Below are positions 22,428 through 34,105 of a DNA stretch of 64,000 nucleotides, one piece after another. The number at the start of each line of letters is the position of its first letter. Positions within the stretch are counted from its first letter, which is position 1. Made by a program: the position numbers and the translations under genes. This DNA comes from Chaetomium olivaceum (taxonomy: Eukaryota; Ascomycota; Sordariomycetes; Sordariales; Chaetomiaceae), in the NCBI GenBank assembly GCA_039881045.1, contig JAYWVB010000011.1, positions 372,001-436,000 on the forward strand, in the 5' to 3' direction. The notes beneath the pieces were generated by a model that was given only the letters and a program-made list of their open reading frames with translations, searched no databases and was not told the origin of the DNA.

Positions 22428-24086
22428 AGCTGGATATCTCAGGGGTATTCGACACCGTCAACCACACCCGGCTACTAGCCACTCTTCGGCTACAGGGTTA
22501 CCCACAGTGGGTGGTTCTGTGGGTGAAGGCGTGGTTAAGTAACAGAGTTGCGATCCTCCACTTCGACGGCCAGAAAACAGAGGACATCCCAGTCATAGCG
22601 GGAGTCCCCCAGGGCTCACCACTATCCCCGATCCTATTTATCCTCTACATTGCCTCCCTATATCAGGCCCTGAAAACAGCTCATCCACTGGTTAGCATAG
22701 TAGGGTTCGCAGACGACACAAACCTACTGGCCTTTGGAAAGAACCCAGAGGCCAATACACAGCAACTAGAAAAAGCTTGGAAAACCTGCTTGCAGTGGGC
22801 TGGTACCCGGGGGATGGCGTTTGCACCCCAAAAGTGCGAATTAATTCACTTCAACAAAGGTCGGAGACAGTGGGAGAACCCGGTGGCCCTGGCCCACCCA
22901 GGGGCTAGTGGCTACAGCACAGTTAAGCCAGTGGAATCGGCTCGGTTTCTAGGAGTCTGGCTGGACTGGAAGCTATCATGGAGGGCGCACCAACAAGCTG
23001 TGGAACGGAAACTCAAAACCCAAGATTTCGCCTTATCGAGGATTGCAGCAAAGACGTGGGGCCCGAGCCTATCCAGGGCTCGGGAGGTCTACGTAAAGTG
23101 CATCCGCAGTGCCATAGCTTACGGAGCCTCCAGCTTCCACCAACCAACAGCTCCAAGAGCTACAGGGCCGAAGGGGCCTGCAAAGGTCTTGTCAAAAGCT
23201 TAGAACAGGAGCCTTCGAATAGTAGTAGGGGCATACAAGTCAGCTCCTATTCGGTGCTTAGAAACAGAGGCCTGGGTGCCACCGCTAGACTTATATCTCA
23301 ACAAGCGGCTGGCCGACTTCGAGGGCCGGCTACAGAAGCAGGCCCTACAATCAGGGGCTGGGCCGGAGGCCGAGAGAATAACCACGGGGCATCTAATCAC
23401 TGAGGCCTGCAATAAGGTCTACCGAAGGTTCAACAAGAGGAGGAAAACCCGAGGCCGGAGGCCCCGTCAGGGCCCGCAGAGCCCCACGCCCACTGAACTA
23501 GCCGCTAGTAGTAGTGGCCCAGTGGGTTAACTACAAATGGAAGATCGGGGGGAAGGATAGGGGGTCGAATACCAAGGAGGTGGTCGAACTGGCCTGGCAG
23601 GCCCGGTGGGAACAACAGAGAGCTAGTCAACAAAGTACTACTCGACAGAGGGTATTAAACAGGAGGATAGCCGACGAAGACCCCCCAGCCCTCTTATTTA
23701 CCTACAAAGCTCTGATGAGACACGAAGGTCTTACAAAGGCGCAGAGCTCCCTCCTTTCCCAGGCCCGTATCGGGGATATAGGCCTCCGGGACTACCTGTT
23801 CAGTGTGAAAGTCCCGGAGGTCCGTACCCCCTATTGCGAGTGCGGGAGAGGCAGGGAGACAGTGGAGCACTTGGTGGTTTGGTGCTCCGACCCGCCGTTA
23901 CAAAGGCCGTGGGACGGCAGAGAGATTCGGTCACATCGGGACCTACAAACCGTATTACGGGGAGTAGGTGCCCGGAGCAGAAGATTTGTTAGGAAGGTCC
24001 TTGGCTGGCTGATGGACTCTGGCCGGCTATTGGAGTATAGCCTAGCCAGAAGGCTGGAGCTAGAAACAGTGGATGGGGAGGGCTAG
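22428..24086 (+). pseudogene. LINE reverse transcriptase C-terminal half and CCHC tail
   Basis: Contains GVPQGSPLSPILFILYIASLY and GFADDTNLLAFG, the catalytic FADD box (about 22700-22730), then thumb and linker residues. The frame breaks near 23200 (stop) and about 23515. The final part (23514-24086) has YCECGRGRETVEHLVVWC, the C-terminal CCHC motif of I/Tad-type LINEs, and ends at a TAG stop. Confidence 0.85.
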
Positions 24087-24253
24087 AGGGCACGGAGGCC
24101 GGCAAAGGGCCTCCTTTCTTTTGCAGTATGACGGATTCATAGATTGTTGTCTCAAAGTGGTAGACAGAGGTTTTTATCCGGCCTATACGGTACGGTTCCC
24201 TTTGTAAATAGCAGTAGAAGGACCGGCGCGCCCCAGGGCATATCGGTGTAGGA

Positions 24254-24284
24254 AATAATAATAATAATATATATTATTATTATT
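24254..24284. repeat. (TAA)n/(TTA)n palindrome where two LINE tails meet
   Basis: Five TAA-type units facing their reverse complement around ATATAT. The conserved 3'-UTR end words GGCGCGCCCCAGGGCATA (+, 24225-24243) and their - strand partner (24290-24315, GGCACGCCTTAGGGCATA) flank it on the two sides. The 3' tails of two opposite LINE copies abut here. Confidence 0.88.
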
Positions 24285-27200
24285 CATACTCCGCTATGCC
24301 CTAAGGCGTGCCGGACCCTCAGCTATTTAATGTACAGGAAAACCGCGCCCTCGCGGGCCGGATGAAAAACCCATACCGACAGTTAAGGAAAGTACATGTG
24401 CGTGAGCCTGCGTATACAAAGAGAGGAGGCCTCCTGGCCTCCGAGGGAGGTGCGTGCTAGGCCGCCGCTTCCAGCTCAAGCCTCCTGGCCAAACTGAACA
24501 TCATCAGCCTCCCTGAGTCCATTAGCCATTCCAGGACCCTCCCCGCGAGCCGTGCCGATGTAGGATCAATACCGTGTAGAACAGAGTAAAAGTCCCGTCG
24601 CGTTCGAATGTCAGTTCTCTCCCATCTTCGAGTCAGCGGTGGAGCCAAACACCACACCACCAGGTGTTCGGCAGTCTCCCGTCCCTCGCCGCACTGGCAG
24701 GCGGGCGTTAGGACCTCTGGGACTCGTGTAAACAGAAAGTCCCGTAGGCCTACTGCCCCTGTCGGATCTGGACCAGCAGAGAGCTCTTCGCCTTGCTCAG
24801 GCCGTCGTGTCGTCTTAGGGTTTCGTCCCGGAACAGCGTCTCCCGCTGATGGTCAAGGTCGTCCGCCGGTCTGATGACTGCTCTGCCGTCTCCTTCCTTC
24901 AGCCACCTCGCTCTCCAGGCGTCCTCTACCACACTGTCCGTGTCTGCGGCTCCCCCCGTCCAGCGCGCGATCGTGCTCGCGGCTTTCTCCACTGCCGTGG
25001 GCTCCTGCAGTCCCACGGTTCGCGGCCGGCCCCTGTTGCCGCTCCTCGGGCGGAGCCTCTGCTGTATCTTGCGACAGGCAGTGAGAATGATCCCCCCTGC
25101 GGTCCTCTTGCCGCCCTGGCCGTCGTCCAGGTCGGTTCGCTGGAGTCTGGTTTCAAAGTCTGCAAGCCGTTTGTTGAAATACAGGTCTAACGGTGGCACC
25201 CACGTCTCCGTCTCGAGGTTGCGAATGGGAGTGGCTTTGAAGGCTCCCGCCACAATCCGCAAGCTTTTGTTCTGGACCTTCCCGAGGGCCCCGGTGATGC
25301 CTTTCCTTACCGGCTCTTCCACGTCCGTGGGGATGTGGAACGACGATGCGCCATAGGCCAGCGCTGACCGGATGCACTTTGTGTACACTTCTCGCGCTTG
25401 GCTAGCCCTGGTCCCCACGTTTTCGCCGCTATTCTCGACAGTGCGTAGCTCTGGGTCTTCATTTTCTTTTCCACCGCCGCAAGGTGGGCTTTCCAGTTGA
25501 GCTTCCGGTCCAGCCAGACTCCCAGGAACCTGGCAGACTCCGTCGGTCTGACGGGGCTGGTGCCCCCCCCTGGGTTGGTGAGGTTTAGCTCGTTTGTCCA
25601 CTGCCGTCGTCCCTTGTTGAAATGGATGAGTTCGCTCTTTTCCGGGGCAAACTTCATCCCCCGACTGTCGGCCCATCGTAGACACGTTTCCCACGCCGCC
25701 TCTAGTTGCCGGACGTTAGCCTCGGGGTTACGACCAAATACCATGAGGTTGGTGTCATCCGCAAACCCCGCTATAGCCAAGTGAGGGTGTTCGTCTTTTA
25801 GCTGCTTGTATAGTGAGGAAATGTAGAGGATGAAGAGGACAGGGGAAAGGGGTGAGCCTTGGGGGACCCCTGCCCGAACTGCCGTCGGTGCCGCTGCCTT
25901 GCCGTCAAAAAGGAGGGTGGCCTCGCGGCCCGTCAACCAGTCTTTCGTCCAGAGGACTAGCCACCTCGGGTAGCCCATTTCCCGCAGCGTTGCTAGCAAT
26001 CGGGTGTGGTTGACCGTGTCAAAGGCTCCTGAAATGTCGAGTTGCAGTAGGGACGCCGCGGCCTTCTGTCTCCACGCCTCCTGGACCTGGGCTACTACTA
26101 GCCGGACAGCCAGCTCTGTGGAGCGATGTGCCCTGTTTCCCATCTGTTCGTCTGGTAACAGGCCGTTGGCTTCTGCCGCTTGAGTGACCTTTTTGGCGAC
26201 CACTGACTCTATTACCTTCCCTAGGGTTGGCAGCAGCGCAATGGGCCTATATCCCCCCGGGGTCTGATACACTGGCGGTGCTTTTCCCGGCTTCGGTAGT
26301 ACTACGGTCCTTGCCCTTTTGAAGCGGTTGGGAAACCATCCCAGTTCCAGGCATCTCGTCACTAATACGGCGAGCACTTCAGCCAGTGATGTTCCACACG
26401 CCTTCAGACCCATCGGCAGCAGGTCCTCCCCTGGCGCCTTCCAGGGGCTTGCTCCTCCTATTGCCTTCGTGACCTCGGTCGGTGTCACTGCCTGAGAGAC
26501 GTCGAAGCCCGGGTTCCAGCTGCCCAGGAAGGCTTGGTCTTCCACGTCCGTTAGGTTGGCCGGAGGGTCCGGGAAGAACCTCTCGGCTAGTGCGCTGGCC
26601 TTCTGGTCATGCGTTTCGGCTGTTACCCGCCCGGACGAGTCCTTAAATGCCGGTAGCCTCGGTGGTTCGGGCGGCAAAAAGCTCCGTAGCCTAGCCCATC
26701 TTTCCAGTCTCCAGATCCGGTCAGGCTTCTCTGCCTCGCTTGCGTCCTGCAGATTGTTCCTCCAAGCCCTCGTCCGCGCTTCGTGTTTCTGGCAAGGTCC
26801 TTGAGCCTTCGCCGAGCTCCTCCCAACAGTACTCTGCCCGAGTCTCCTTCGCCAGCCTTTCTGCCCTCCGGGCCTCCCGGGCGGCCTGTTGCACCTCCGC
26901 AGTCCACCAAGGAGAGCTATAGCCGCAGCTCCCTTCTTCCGCGGAGTACTTTCCCCTGCGACCCAGGTGAGCCACCCAACCAGGCTGTCGAAAGCTCTGT
27001 CAAGGCCCTCGACTGTTCGGATCCTGGCCAGTAGCCCGTTCGGTCCCGGGTCTGTGAGTCCCATAGCCTTGCACAGTAACGTTGATTCAGCCTTCACCCT
27101 CTCCTTGTCCATCTTCTTCCAGGCCCAGCCGTCTGGTTGGGTTGGCCTCGGCCCATGCCCTCCCCCAACCTCGAGCACCTGTGGGTAGTGGTCCGACTTT

Positions 27201-27590
27201 CCACGACACTCTTCTCCGTAGTATACTGTTTGGAGGTTTTCTGACGTCCAGAAGTGGTCAATGGTTGACGGGCGGCCTCGCTGCCGCCCTTGAGGGGCTC
27301 GCGTTGCCGCCCCTTTTGGCGTCCTGATGGTGAGGTCCCACAGGGAACTCAGCTTCAATAGGTCTTCGGATTTCCTGTCGTAGCGTCCAAACTCGTCCCA
27401 CAGTGGGTGCTTTAGGTTGAAGTCCCCTGCTAGCACCACCGGGTGGCTCGGCCTTGGCCGCCCTTGGAGGGCTCTCGGCACGTTCTCACCGCCGGGAGGG
27501 TTGTAGATGGACCAAAGCTCGAATCCGCGACCTTCTCCGCCTAGGTCCGCCTCTGGAAACCACACGCGACACCAATTCTCCGTGGCTTCG
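24270..27590 (-). mobile_element. Second LINE of the same family, minus strand, 5'-truncated
   Basis: It mirrors the + strand copy: endonuclease C-terminal half, reverse transcriptase, CCHC tail (24457 region), 3' UTR and (TAA)n. The 5' end lies near 27590, at about the same point of the endonuclease domain as in the first copy. Coding is much better preserved here, with one 752-codon open frame and no nested insertions. Confidence 0.88.
24457..27565 (-). pseudogene. LINE ORF2 (endonuclease + reverse transcriptase), two frameshifts
   Basis: Reading 27565-25307: LAGDFNLKHPLWDE and SDHYPQ of the APE-type endonuclease, then KTVVLPKPGK-like fingers, GVPQGSPLSPVLFILYISSLY and the GFADDTNLMVFG catalytic box. 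The frame shifts near 25398 (continuing SQAREVYTKCIRSALAYGASSF) and again near 24755, after which CQCGEGRETAEHLVVWC gives the CCHC end at TAG 24457. The N-terminal catalytic part of the endonuclease is missing. The protein would nick target DNA and copy element RNA; this copy cannot. Confidence 0.85.
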
Positions 27591-28766
27591 GAGTCCTACT
27601 GCCTGATTTCAAACCTTTTGCTTACATATATCGATAGTAGTATATATACTAATTTATTCAATATCTATATACAACATGGTTTCATTATTAAATATATTGA
27701 ATAGTTAAATGTAACGATATCCAGACCAACTGCCATAACACTAATCTATGGATCCGAAACTTGTTAGATATAGGGAGAAACCACAAACTCTAGAAGCTGA
27801 GTGGCAATGACAACACGTAGCCCCCTCTGTTCAGAGGAAGGTACGCAGTTCAATCACTGTTGAGGCCATAATCGCCACACGCACGTGCTCTACAAGCTGA
27901 TGATCTTGAGGTCTGGTTGCTTCCTTGACTGCCGGAAAATGAAGTCATCCCAGGGACTGTTATGTATAGCGAAATGCAACACGGAAACAAAAGACACCCA
28001 CCCCCTGAACAGAGCTAGCATAGCTTGCTCCACCTAGGTGCGTACTTAGTACGCCCTAGTTTAGCATAGAACTAGACATAGGCGGGCTGACCATGTAATT
28101 GTAAAATCTATACTCACGGAGATTACATGCTAGGTCATCTCTTCCCTTATATAACTACAGCGTATAATATTTAACTATAGCCGTGATTACAAAGTAAGCT
28201 TACACCTTGTCCCCAACTTTGTGTGGGGAATTGCATGAGAAGCCATATGATATTAACTTGAAGCCAATGCAGCCATCTACCACATGTAGCAAAACAAAAA
28301 CCTTTGCTTTTTGCCATATGTCTTGTCAAGCATGTACCTGGGGGTTGATAGCCATTCGTGTCCAGTGCCCGACCCGCGAGATGCATAAATTCCAGGAGGA
28401 CCTACCACATGCAGAGCGTTCCTGGAAAAGGGCGTAGAGAATGCGGCACCCTGTGTAAACCGTGCCTCTTGTTAGGTTTCCGAAGCCAGACGGTTGTGAA
28501 AATGGAACTGAAGAAATGAGATGTACCACGGTGAAAATTACCCTCGGTCTGGTATTATCATTTCAGGGCGTTGTGTGCACATTCACGTACCATATATCGC
28601 CTACTAGATTGGTAATGCCCAAAAGCATCTGTAGTCGGTCAAGACTCCGTCAGTCAAATACCAGTCAACTAACAAGATTGCTGCAAGGCCAAGACGAAGA
28701 ACCACCGGATCCAAAACCAAGACATGTCCCCGGCAGCCGCTCCGTCCCCGCACCCATCCCTTGCCA
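27591..28766. other. A+T-rich intergenic DNA with one MITE-like repeat
   Basis: No supported gene. 27600-27720 is very A+T-rich next to the LINE 5' end. The MITE-like copy at 27832-28006 is listed separately. Confidence 0.5.
27832..28006. repeat. MITE-like repeat, copy 1
   Basis: It aligns by eye over its whole length with 53665-53858. Both begin CAGRGGAAG..., share AGCTGRTGAWCTTGAKGTCTG and end CAAAAGACMCCYACCCC(C)TG. The outer ends are inverted (CTCTGTTCAG...CTGAACAGAG in this copy), as in a hAT-like non-autonomous element. No target duplication could be confirmed. Confidence 0.55.
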
Positions 28767-29499
28767 TCACCACCTTCCGCGCCTTCTCCTCTGACCACCG
28801 CCTCCTATGCCCTGCAGCGCACCATAGCCGATATTTCGCAACTCATCCAGCACCAATACAAATAAATACACCTTGATATGCTCCCACGCCCACCTCTTCA
28901 GGCTCGCCGGCGTGGCGGCCCATCCCACAACCCACAAGAATAGCACCACCCCAGACACCAACAGCCGCCGCATCGTCTCGCTGCCGCCAAACTCCGCCAC
29001 TAGCAGCACCGCCGCCTCGGCGAGCACAAAGTGCCAGTAGTCGCCCGTGCGCCATACCCACAGCGGCACGCTGTGGGTAGCGGCGTCGTGCTCGACTCGC
29101 CCGTTCCGCACCCGCGTCGTGCTGCCCCTGTAGGCAGAGACACCACCACAGCGCGCGCAGCGAGGCGATGGTCCACTGGAAGTAGAAGGCGCAGAAGAGG
29201 ACGAGCCCGGCTACCAGCCGGTCGAAGAAGTAGGTTCCTGATAGGCTGACGGGGCCCGTCAACCAGGAGATGGGCGCGAAGGGTGTTGCGGCTGTGTAGA
29301 GCAGGGCGACGAGCGCGAGGGAGGCGATGCGGCGCGGGAGGATGAAGGTGCCGCTGAGGGGGGCTGCGGAGGAAGGGGGGGTTGTGGTGGTCGTCATTTT
29401 CTTTGTCTTTTCCCCTACTTTCGTGGTGATGGTGGTGTCGTTGAAGGAGATTGCTGTTGTTGAGTCTGAGTCGGATGAATGAGTGTGGATGGAGAGCAT
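28767..29499 (-). CDS. Small multi-pass membrane protein, single-base frame break
   Basis: From an ATG at 29499 (or the downstream ATG at 29397) the frame encodes a polar N-terminus. Helices follow: RIASLALVALLYTAATPFAPI, then FDRLVAGLVLFCAFYFQWTIASLRALWWCLCLQG. After a frame change come DYWHFVLAEAAVLLVAEFGG, LLVSGVVLFLWVVGWAATP and VYLFVLVLDELRNIGYGAL, ending at TGA 28767. The change lies exactly at a G4 run on the - strand (29125-29128). Three Gs would give an uninterrupted CLQGSTTRVRNGRVEHD junction. I do not recognise the family. The helix spacing and the WAATP.SLKRWAWEHIK block look conserved, so the coding call is good even though the function is not known. Confidence 0.6.
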
Positions 29500-30093
29500 G
29501 TGGTTCGGTTACGATCAGGAAGCAGTGGTGGGAAAGAACGCGCGTTCGGGTTCGAGGCAACCCCGACTAGGCAAAGAACTTGGCATTGAATGAGAGACTG
29601 GAGAAAAAAGAGAAGCCTTGAAATCGGGTGCGCGGCACATTGAAAATATATCCCCCTTCTCACCTCCTCGTTCTGTCCCCGGCAACCTGATTTGGTTGAT
29701 GAATCCGGGTTGCGTTCCTGCTAGGACCTTGTGTCAGCCGCCAGCTAACGCAAGTTGGCAACGCCCATTTCGTGGGCCGCGTTTGAGAGCTCATGGATGC
29801 CTGTTGTGCCTGGAGCTGCCTGGCCCGTGTTTCCACCCGAACAAATAGTTCCTCTCGTTAATTTTACTTAGCGCTGGTGTGGTGGCGCCCAAAAACCTCG
29901 GACCATGAACCAACGTACCTCAACCATGGAACACGTTGCATCCGAGAAAAAGCGCGAAGGAATAGCAAACATTGAATCAATTGGAAGAGTGAGATTTTGT
30001 TGCTCCTGGCGTCGTGACGCAACTAGCAGAGCGCAATGCATTCCAGATGTTTTGGTCCTTTCAGTTCTTCCAACCCCTGACTCGAGCATCTCA
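29500..30093. other. Intergenic, no gene seen
   Basis: Upstream flank of the membrane protein gene and downstream flank of the secreted cysteine-rich protein gene. Nothing further is supported. Confidence 0.5.
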
Positions 30094-30627
30094 TCACTTG
30101 TCCCCTTGCCACCCATCCTGATCCGTTCTATGAATTTCCTCTAGCGATGTCTTTTCGTAGTAGTCAGACCCAAACCTCAACGGAAGACAGATCAGGTCGT
30201 TGAAACACGACTTTCCCTCGGGACACTCCAGCTCTTCCTTCCCTCCGCATATCTCAGCAAACGGCCAGCAAATCCCAGACCCGTCGCACGACGGCCCGCA
30301 CAAGTCTGCAGTCCTTGGATCGGCGATGCAGCTCTCGATGCGCTCGTTGCAGTCATCGATCAACGACCAGCCTCCGCAGAGCGTGTAGATTTGCTGCTCG
30401 GAGATGTCTATCTCCTGGCAGGTGCCCGGGCATCCCTCGTCCCAGCTGTTGACCCATCGAGTGCAGTCCGTCGAAAGGGGGATGCAGGTTAGGCTTCTGG
30501 TGCAGTCTCCGAGTGTTTGGCCGCATGGTTGACCGACCTCTGAAGGTGGGGAGTCAACGGGGGTCGCAACACCAACCTGGAAGTCGATGAGGAATGCTAT
30601 CGCGGAAAGGGCCGTGGTATAACGCAT
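30094..30627 (-). CDS. Small secreted cysteine-rich protein (16 Cys in 177 residues)
   Basis: 177 residues from ATG 30627 with a clear signal peptide (MRYTTALSAIAFLIDFQVGVATP, cleavage near residue 21). The mature part has sixteen cysteines, several in pairs a few residues apart (GCPGTC, CGPSC, CPEGKSC), with no transmembrane helix. Small size, high cysteine and secretion are the usual marks of fungal effectors or extracellular adhesive and antimicrobial proteins, but no named family is recognised. The even cysteine count fits eight disulfides. It has no intron and no related neighbour; upstream DNA (30660-33130) is empty. The role is inferred only from the form of the protein. Confidence 0.75.
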   Translation of the reverse strand: MRYTTALSAIAFLIDFQVGVATPVDSPPSEVGQPCGQTLGDCTRSLTCIPLSTDCTRWVNSWDEGCPGTCQEIDISEQQIYTLCGGWSLIDDCNERIESCIADPRTADLCGPSCDGSGICWPFAEICGGKEELECPEGKSCFNDLICLPLRFGSDYYEKTSLEEIHRTDQDGWQGDK

Positions 30628-33137
30628 GCTGGGTGGCGGAGACCTGAGGAACTCGGATTGGGCTTCGGGGAGGGAGAGGAAAAGGGCTCATGATTCCAGG
30701 GGAAGAAAACGGTATCCATATATGATGGATTGCATTTGACCGAAGCAACTCAGACATTCTGCGCTACAGAATTGTATCTATAAATATCCTCGTCTGACGT
30801 CGACCGCCCAATGACAGCACCGCCCATGCTCGTCGAGATTACTTGGCAATATCTTATGTTAACCCTGCCATATTAGCCTACATCAGCTGCAGCGCTGGGC
30901 ATGCTCCGGGTTCTGTTTTCGGGCTCGTCAACCGTCAAGGTCAACGTCGAACGTCCGAGTCATATTTGGGTATCCCGGTATCCGTAGCGTTCAAGGCCCT
31001 ACAATCAAGGCAAGATCTGGTCGTGCCGAAGGAGGGGCGGGGCGGGCCACATAACAGTCTTGATGCCAGTAGAAGTACTCTACCTTGGAGAGTCAATGCA
31101 GCTACCTCGACAATGCCTTAGCCTTTCCGCAATCCCAGGAACCAACGTGGAAGACTCAAGACTGATGGAAGCGATCGGCTAGGTGATAAGGCGGACGCCT
31201 TGGTCCCGACCCTGTCCCGGAAAACCATGCAGGCCTCGGGAGCGACTATAATGCCATGCAGACATATCGCGGGCCAGGGGCCTATGACCACTTACTCTTA
31301 CGGTCCCACATTTACCATATGTTGCGGCATTCAACCTTGGTTATCCTCACAGCCGGCACCCACGACCATCTGTACATACTTTGCTGTCTTTGGCTTTCTT
31401 CGTGGGACTAATCATATAGAATACTACTATTGGTTGCTATGTGAGTGCAGAACAACGAGACTGGCTCGCCAGATCACCGTGTGAACTCTTGTCTGTCCAC
31501 GTCTAGTTAGTTTCCATCCTCTGTTCGGTCGCACATCAACAATAACCTTTAGCCCCAAATCGATATTTCCCATTCCCGAAAAAAGGCAATAGTAGAATCA
31601 AGCGTGACAGAGTACAATATCCTAATTAGGTATCTACGGAGTAAAGGTACCTTACTAGGTAGTTTCCGTCTCGCTCTGTCAAAGTTCGAATCTCGACACC
31701 GGTCACACTGAACAAAAGACTCATTTATGATCTGCAAAAAGTAGGGACACTTATACATTGCGACGAGACCAATCTCTCTCGCATGCCCAAACAGTTGGGG
31801 GCAGGCCAAGGGGAGTAGCCGAACATCTTGACTTTGTGTGCATGTCCAAGGATGGACCAGGCAATGTCATGCCTAGCCTGGAATAGACATGGAGGAAATC
31901 TTGGGATAGAAGTCGCCTGAGTCTGTCATTCACTTTAAGAACGGTACCCACACGCATTTACTTCAGAAAGGATGCCGTCGGATGTCGGAGGCAAGAGAAC
32001 CTACTGGAAACAGCCATCGATATGTAGACTTTTTGTTACTTGCCCCTGAGATGTGGTTCCAAGGTATGTATGTACATGCTTAAACCCGTTATTCCCGACA
32101 AGACGAGCGAGTTCGCAACCGTACATGTCTGTACTTCGTGGGGCTGAAATGCAGCAGTGCAGCACACCGCAACGCAACGCAAATCTGTCAATAGTCTAGT
32201 TTGATGTTTGCGTCGGTAATCGTAACGGAGAGTGCAAGCTTTGGTAGCTGCAACTCCAGGAGAAAGTGCCTAAGGTGCGAAGGTACATAGCTAGGTGTGC
32301 ATGGGGTTGGGCAACCTGAGTCGATTGATGTACCGTAAACCGTGACGTTAATACATCCTCTCATCCACTTTGTCATGCTCACCTCCATTACTGTCGCAAA
32401 AACGACGTCGCAATTGCGGGATAGCAATTGCACCTTGTATTGTCAGAATTACCAAGCGTGTGGATTGAGCGAAACCTAACACGGTGGACTGGCGCACCCG
32501 GCGGTTGAGGTCGGCTCTGGCTAGTCTATTTTGGCATTGCTATTCGTTTCGCGGAGCCCGTTGCGGGCGAGTCGCATCATGATCGGTCACTGTGAACGCC
32601 TACCAATTCAGGGGCTCAAGGATGCAGCAACGCAGGCTTACAACCAAAACTCTCCCCTCAAACATAACGACCTCCAACCGGGCCACTTTTATTGATAAAG
32701 TTTGCATTTTTGAGTCAACGCCGGCAATCAAGTTTGAAAAATATGACTTAGCTTGGAGATGTGTAGTGTGGATATGATCGGTCCTGTGAATACAGAGAGG
32801 ATAGTTGCTAGTCTATCATGACGGCGTTTCCTTGCGACACTGACGAGCCCGTGACTGCCAAAAATAATTTTTGACGCCTCAAGATGGCCAATTTCCTTCC
32901 TCGTGCCCGTCGGTAGTGTAGAAAGAGAAGTGTAGTTATTGTTGTCGGAATCGTATAACGCGATGGCCGTAATCATCACTCAGCCCCCTCTGTTTGCATT
33001 AACACCCTAGTTTGTAGCAACAACTTCAGGTTTGGCACAGGAAGGGTCATAGTATCTACGTACTTGCGAGCGCAGCACGAGCCCGACTTGAGAACTCTGT
33101 CACCGGTTTCCTGTCTATAAGAACCTCTGCATACACC
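30628..33137. other. 2.5 kb intergenic region without supported genes
   Basis: Only short unrelated open frames. Base composition is mixed and there is no recognisable repeat or RNA gene. It probably includes the upstream region of the cysteine-rich protein gene. Confidence 0.5.
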
Positions 33138-33902
33138 ATGGATGGTCATGTCATTCTAGATATCGACGACACCTTTTGGTTTTCGGCAACTTGGAATTTA
33201 CGGAAGCAAACTCAAAAGACGTTTCTCAGATATCTTGCCAGCAAAGCGTTTTAGCGGAACTTCTTGGTGCTTCGCCCAATACACGGCGGTCATTCTCCAT
33301 GCCTTCAACCAATCTTAAGACATCTGTGACCGGGGACAGAGAGGGGCGCAAGTCACGTCCTGCCGGCCCATTGGAGCCACCCCTGGAGCCTGCCAAAACA
33401 CCACCAATCCCACCAACTGCTGGTACCTCTTGCTCAGGCCCTCATGCAGAGTCAGGGTCTGCGGCTGCGGTGGTACAGACTCTACAACCAGGACGCAAGC
33501 CACATCCTGCCGGCCTATTGGAGCCACCGCCGGAGCCTGCCAGACACCACCAATCCCACCAACTGCTGGTACCTCTGACTCGGGCCCTCGCCCAGAGGCA
33601 GAGTCTGCGATTATAGAGGCACAGACTGCGGAAGCCCTCTGTCAACCCGAGCACCAGGTGAACTCAGCACCCGAAGACGCGACGCCAGGTCCGCTGGGCA
33701 CGCAGCCATCGACAAGCGTCCCAAACCACCCTCAGTTCCGCTGTGATGGCGACGACAAGGCGCGATACGACAGGTCCCAGCCGTTCGACTCCAGCCAACC
33801 AGCACTTGAATGCTTCGGATGTGGCTGCAAGCTTGTTAACATTGAGACGTCTTTCTGTTGCAAGTGCTGTCGTCGTTATCGACTATGTTGCACTCAGAAT
33901 TA
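33138..33902 (+). pseudogene. Decayed or unmodelled Pro-rich, Cys-tailed hypothetical gene
   Basis: Open frame from about 33176 with a proline-rich stretch (LEPPLEPAKTPPIPPTAG), then a shift inside the second repeat unit to a frame ending with ECFGCGCKLVNIETSFCCKCCRRYRLCC at 33903. The shift is explained by one base missing in unit 2 (GCCAAAACACC in unit 1 against GCCAGACACC). The cysteine-rich end resembles a small zinc-binding tail. No family is recognised; whether upstream exons exist is unclear. Confidence 0.35.
33348..33636 (+). repeat. Two-unit tandem duplication, period 147 bp
   Basis: Unit 1 starts at 33348 (GCAAGTCACGTCCTGCCGGCC) and unit 2 at 33495 (GCAAGCCACATCCTGCCGGCC). They match through CCAATCCCACCAACTGCTGG. 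The period is a multiple of three, so the copy arose inside a coding frame. Confidence 0.85.
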
Positions 33903-34105
33903 ATCTTAACCGGGGATCGGGCCTTGCGGTATTTCGACGGGGTCAATGCGCCCTGCCCCGCCAAGCAGATCTTTCTGATTGACGCGGTCCCACTGAGAGC
34001 GCGTCTCCTTCGGAACAGCGACAACACAAACAACGACTTTCTTTTTTTCGTTTCTGTGCCTACTACTTCACTCATTAATGACAAAACCCTCACAATCAGG
34101 TCACA

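Larger units (their letters stand above)
13945..24268 (+). mobile_element. LINE (I/Tad-like non-LTR retrotransposon), carrier of nested insertions
   Basis: Fragments of one ORF2-type protein run in order: endonuclease C-terminal half (13945-15051), reverse transcriptase (15357-15759 and 22428-23200) and a C-terminal CCHC segment ending at 24086. They are followed by a 3' UTR and a (TAA)n tail. All of it aligns by eye with the second LINE at 24270-27590. The 5' end begins within the endonuclease domain, so this is a 5'-truncated copy, the usual product of target-primed reverse transcription. About 7 kb inside it is later insertions (solo LTR 15052-15351, copia 15765-22422). Frame breaks in the remaining coding parts show it is dead. 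Confidence 0.88.

Noticed and set aside
24254..24284. TAA/TTA palindrome as a replication origin or terminator
   Set aside because: It is fully explained by two LINE tails facing each other.
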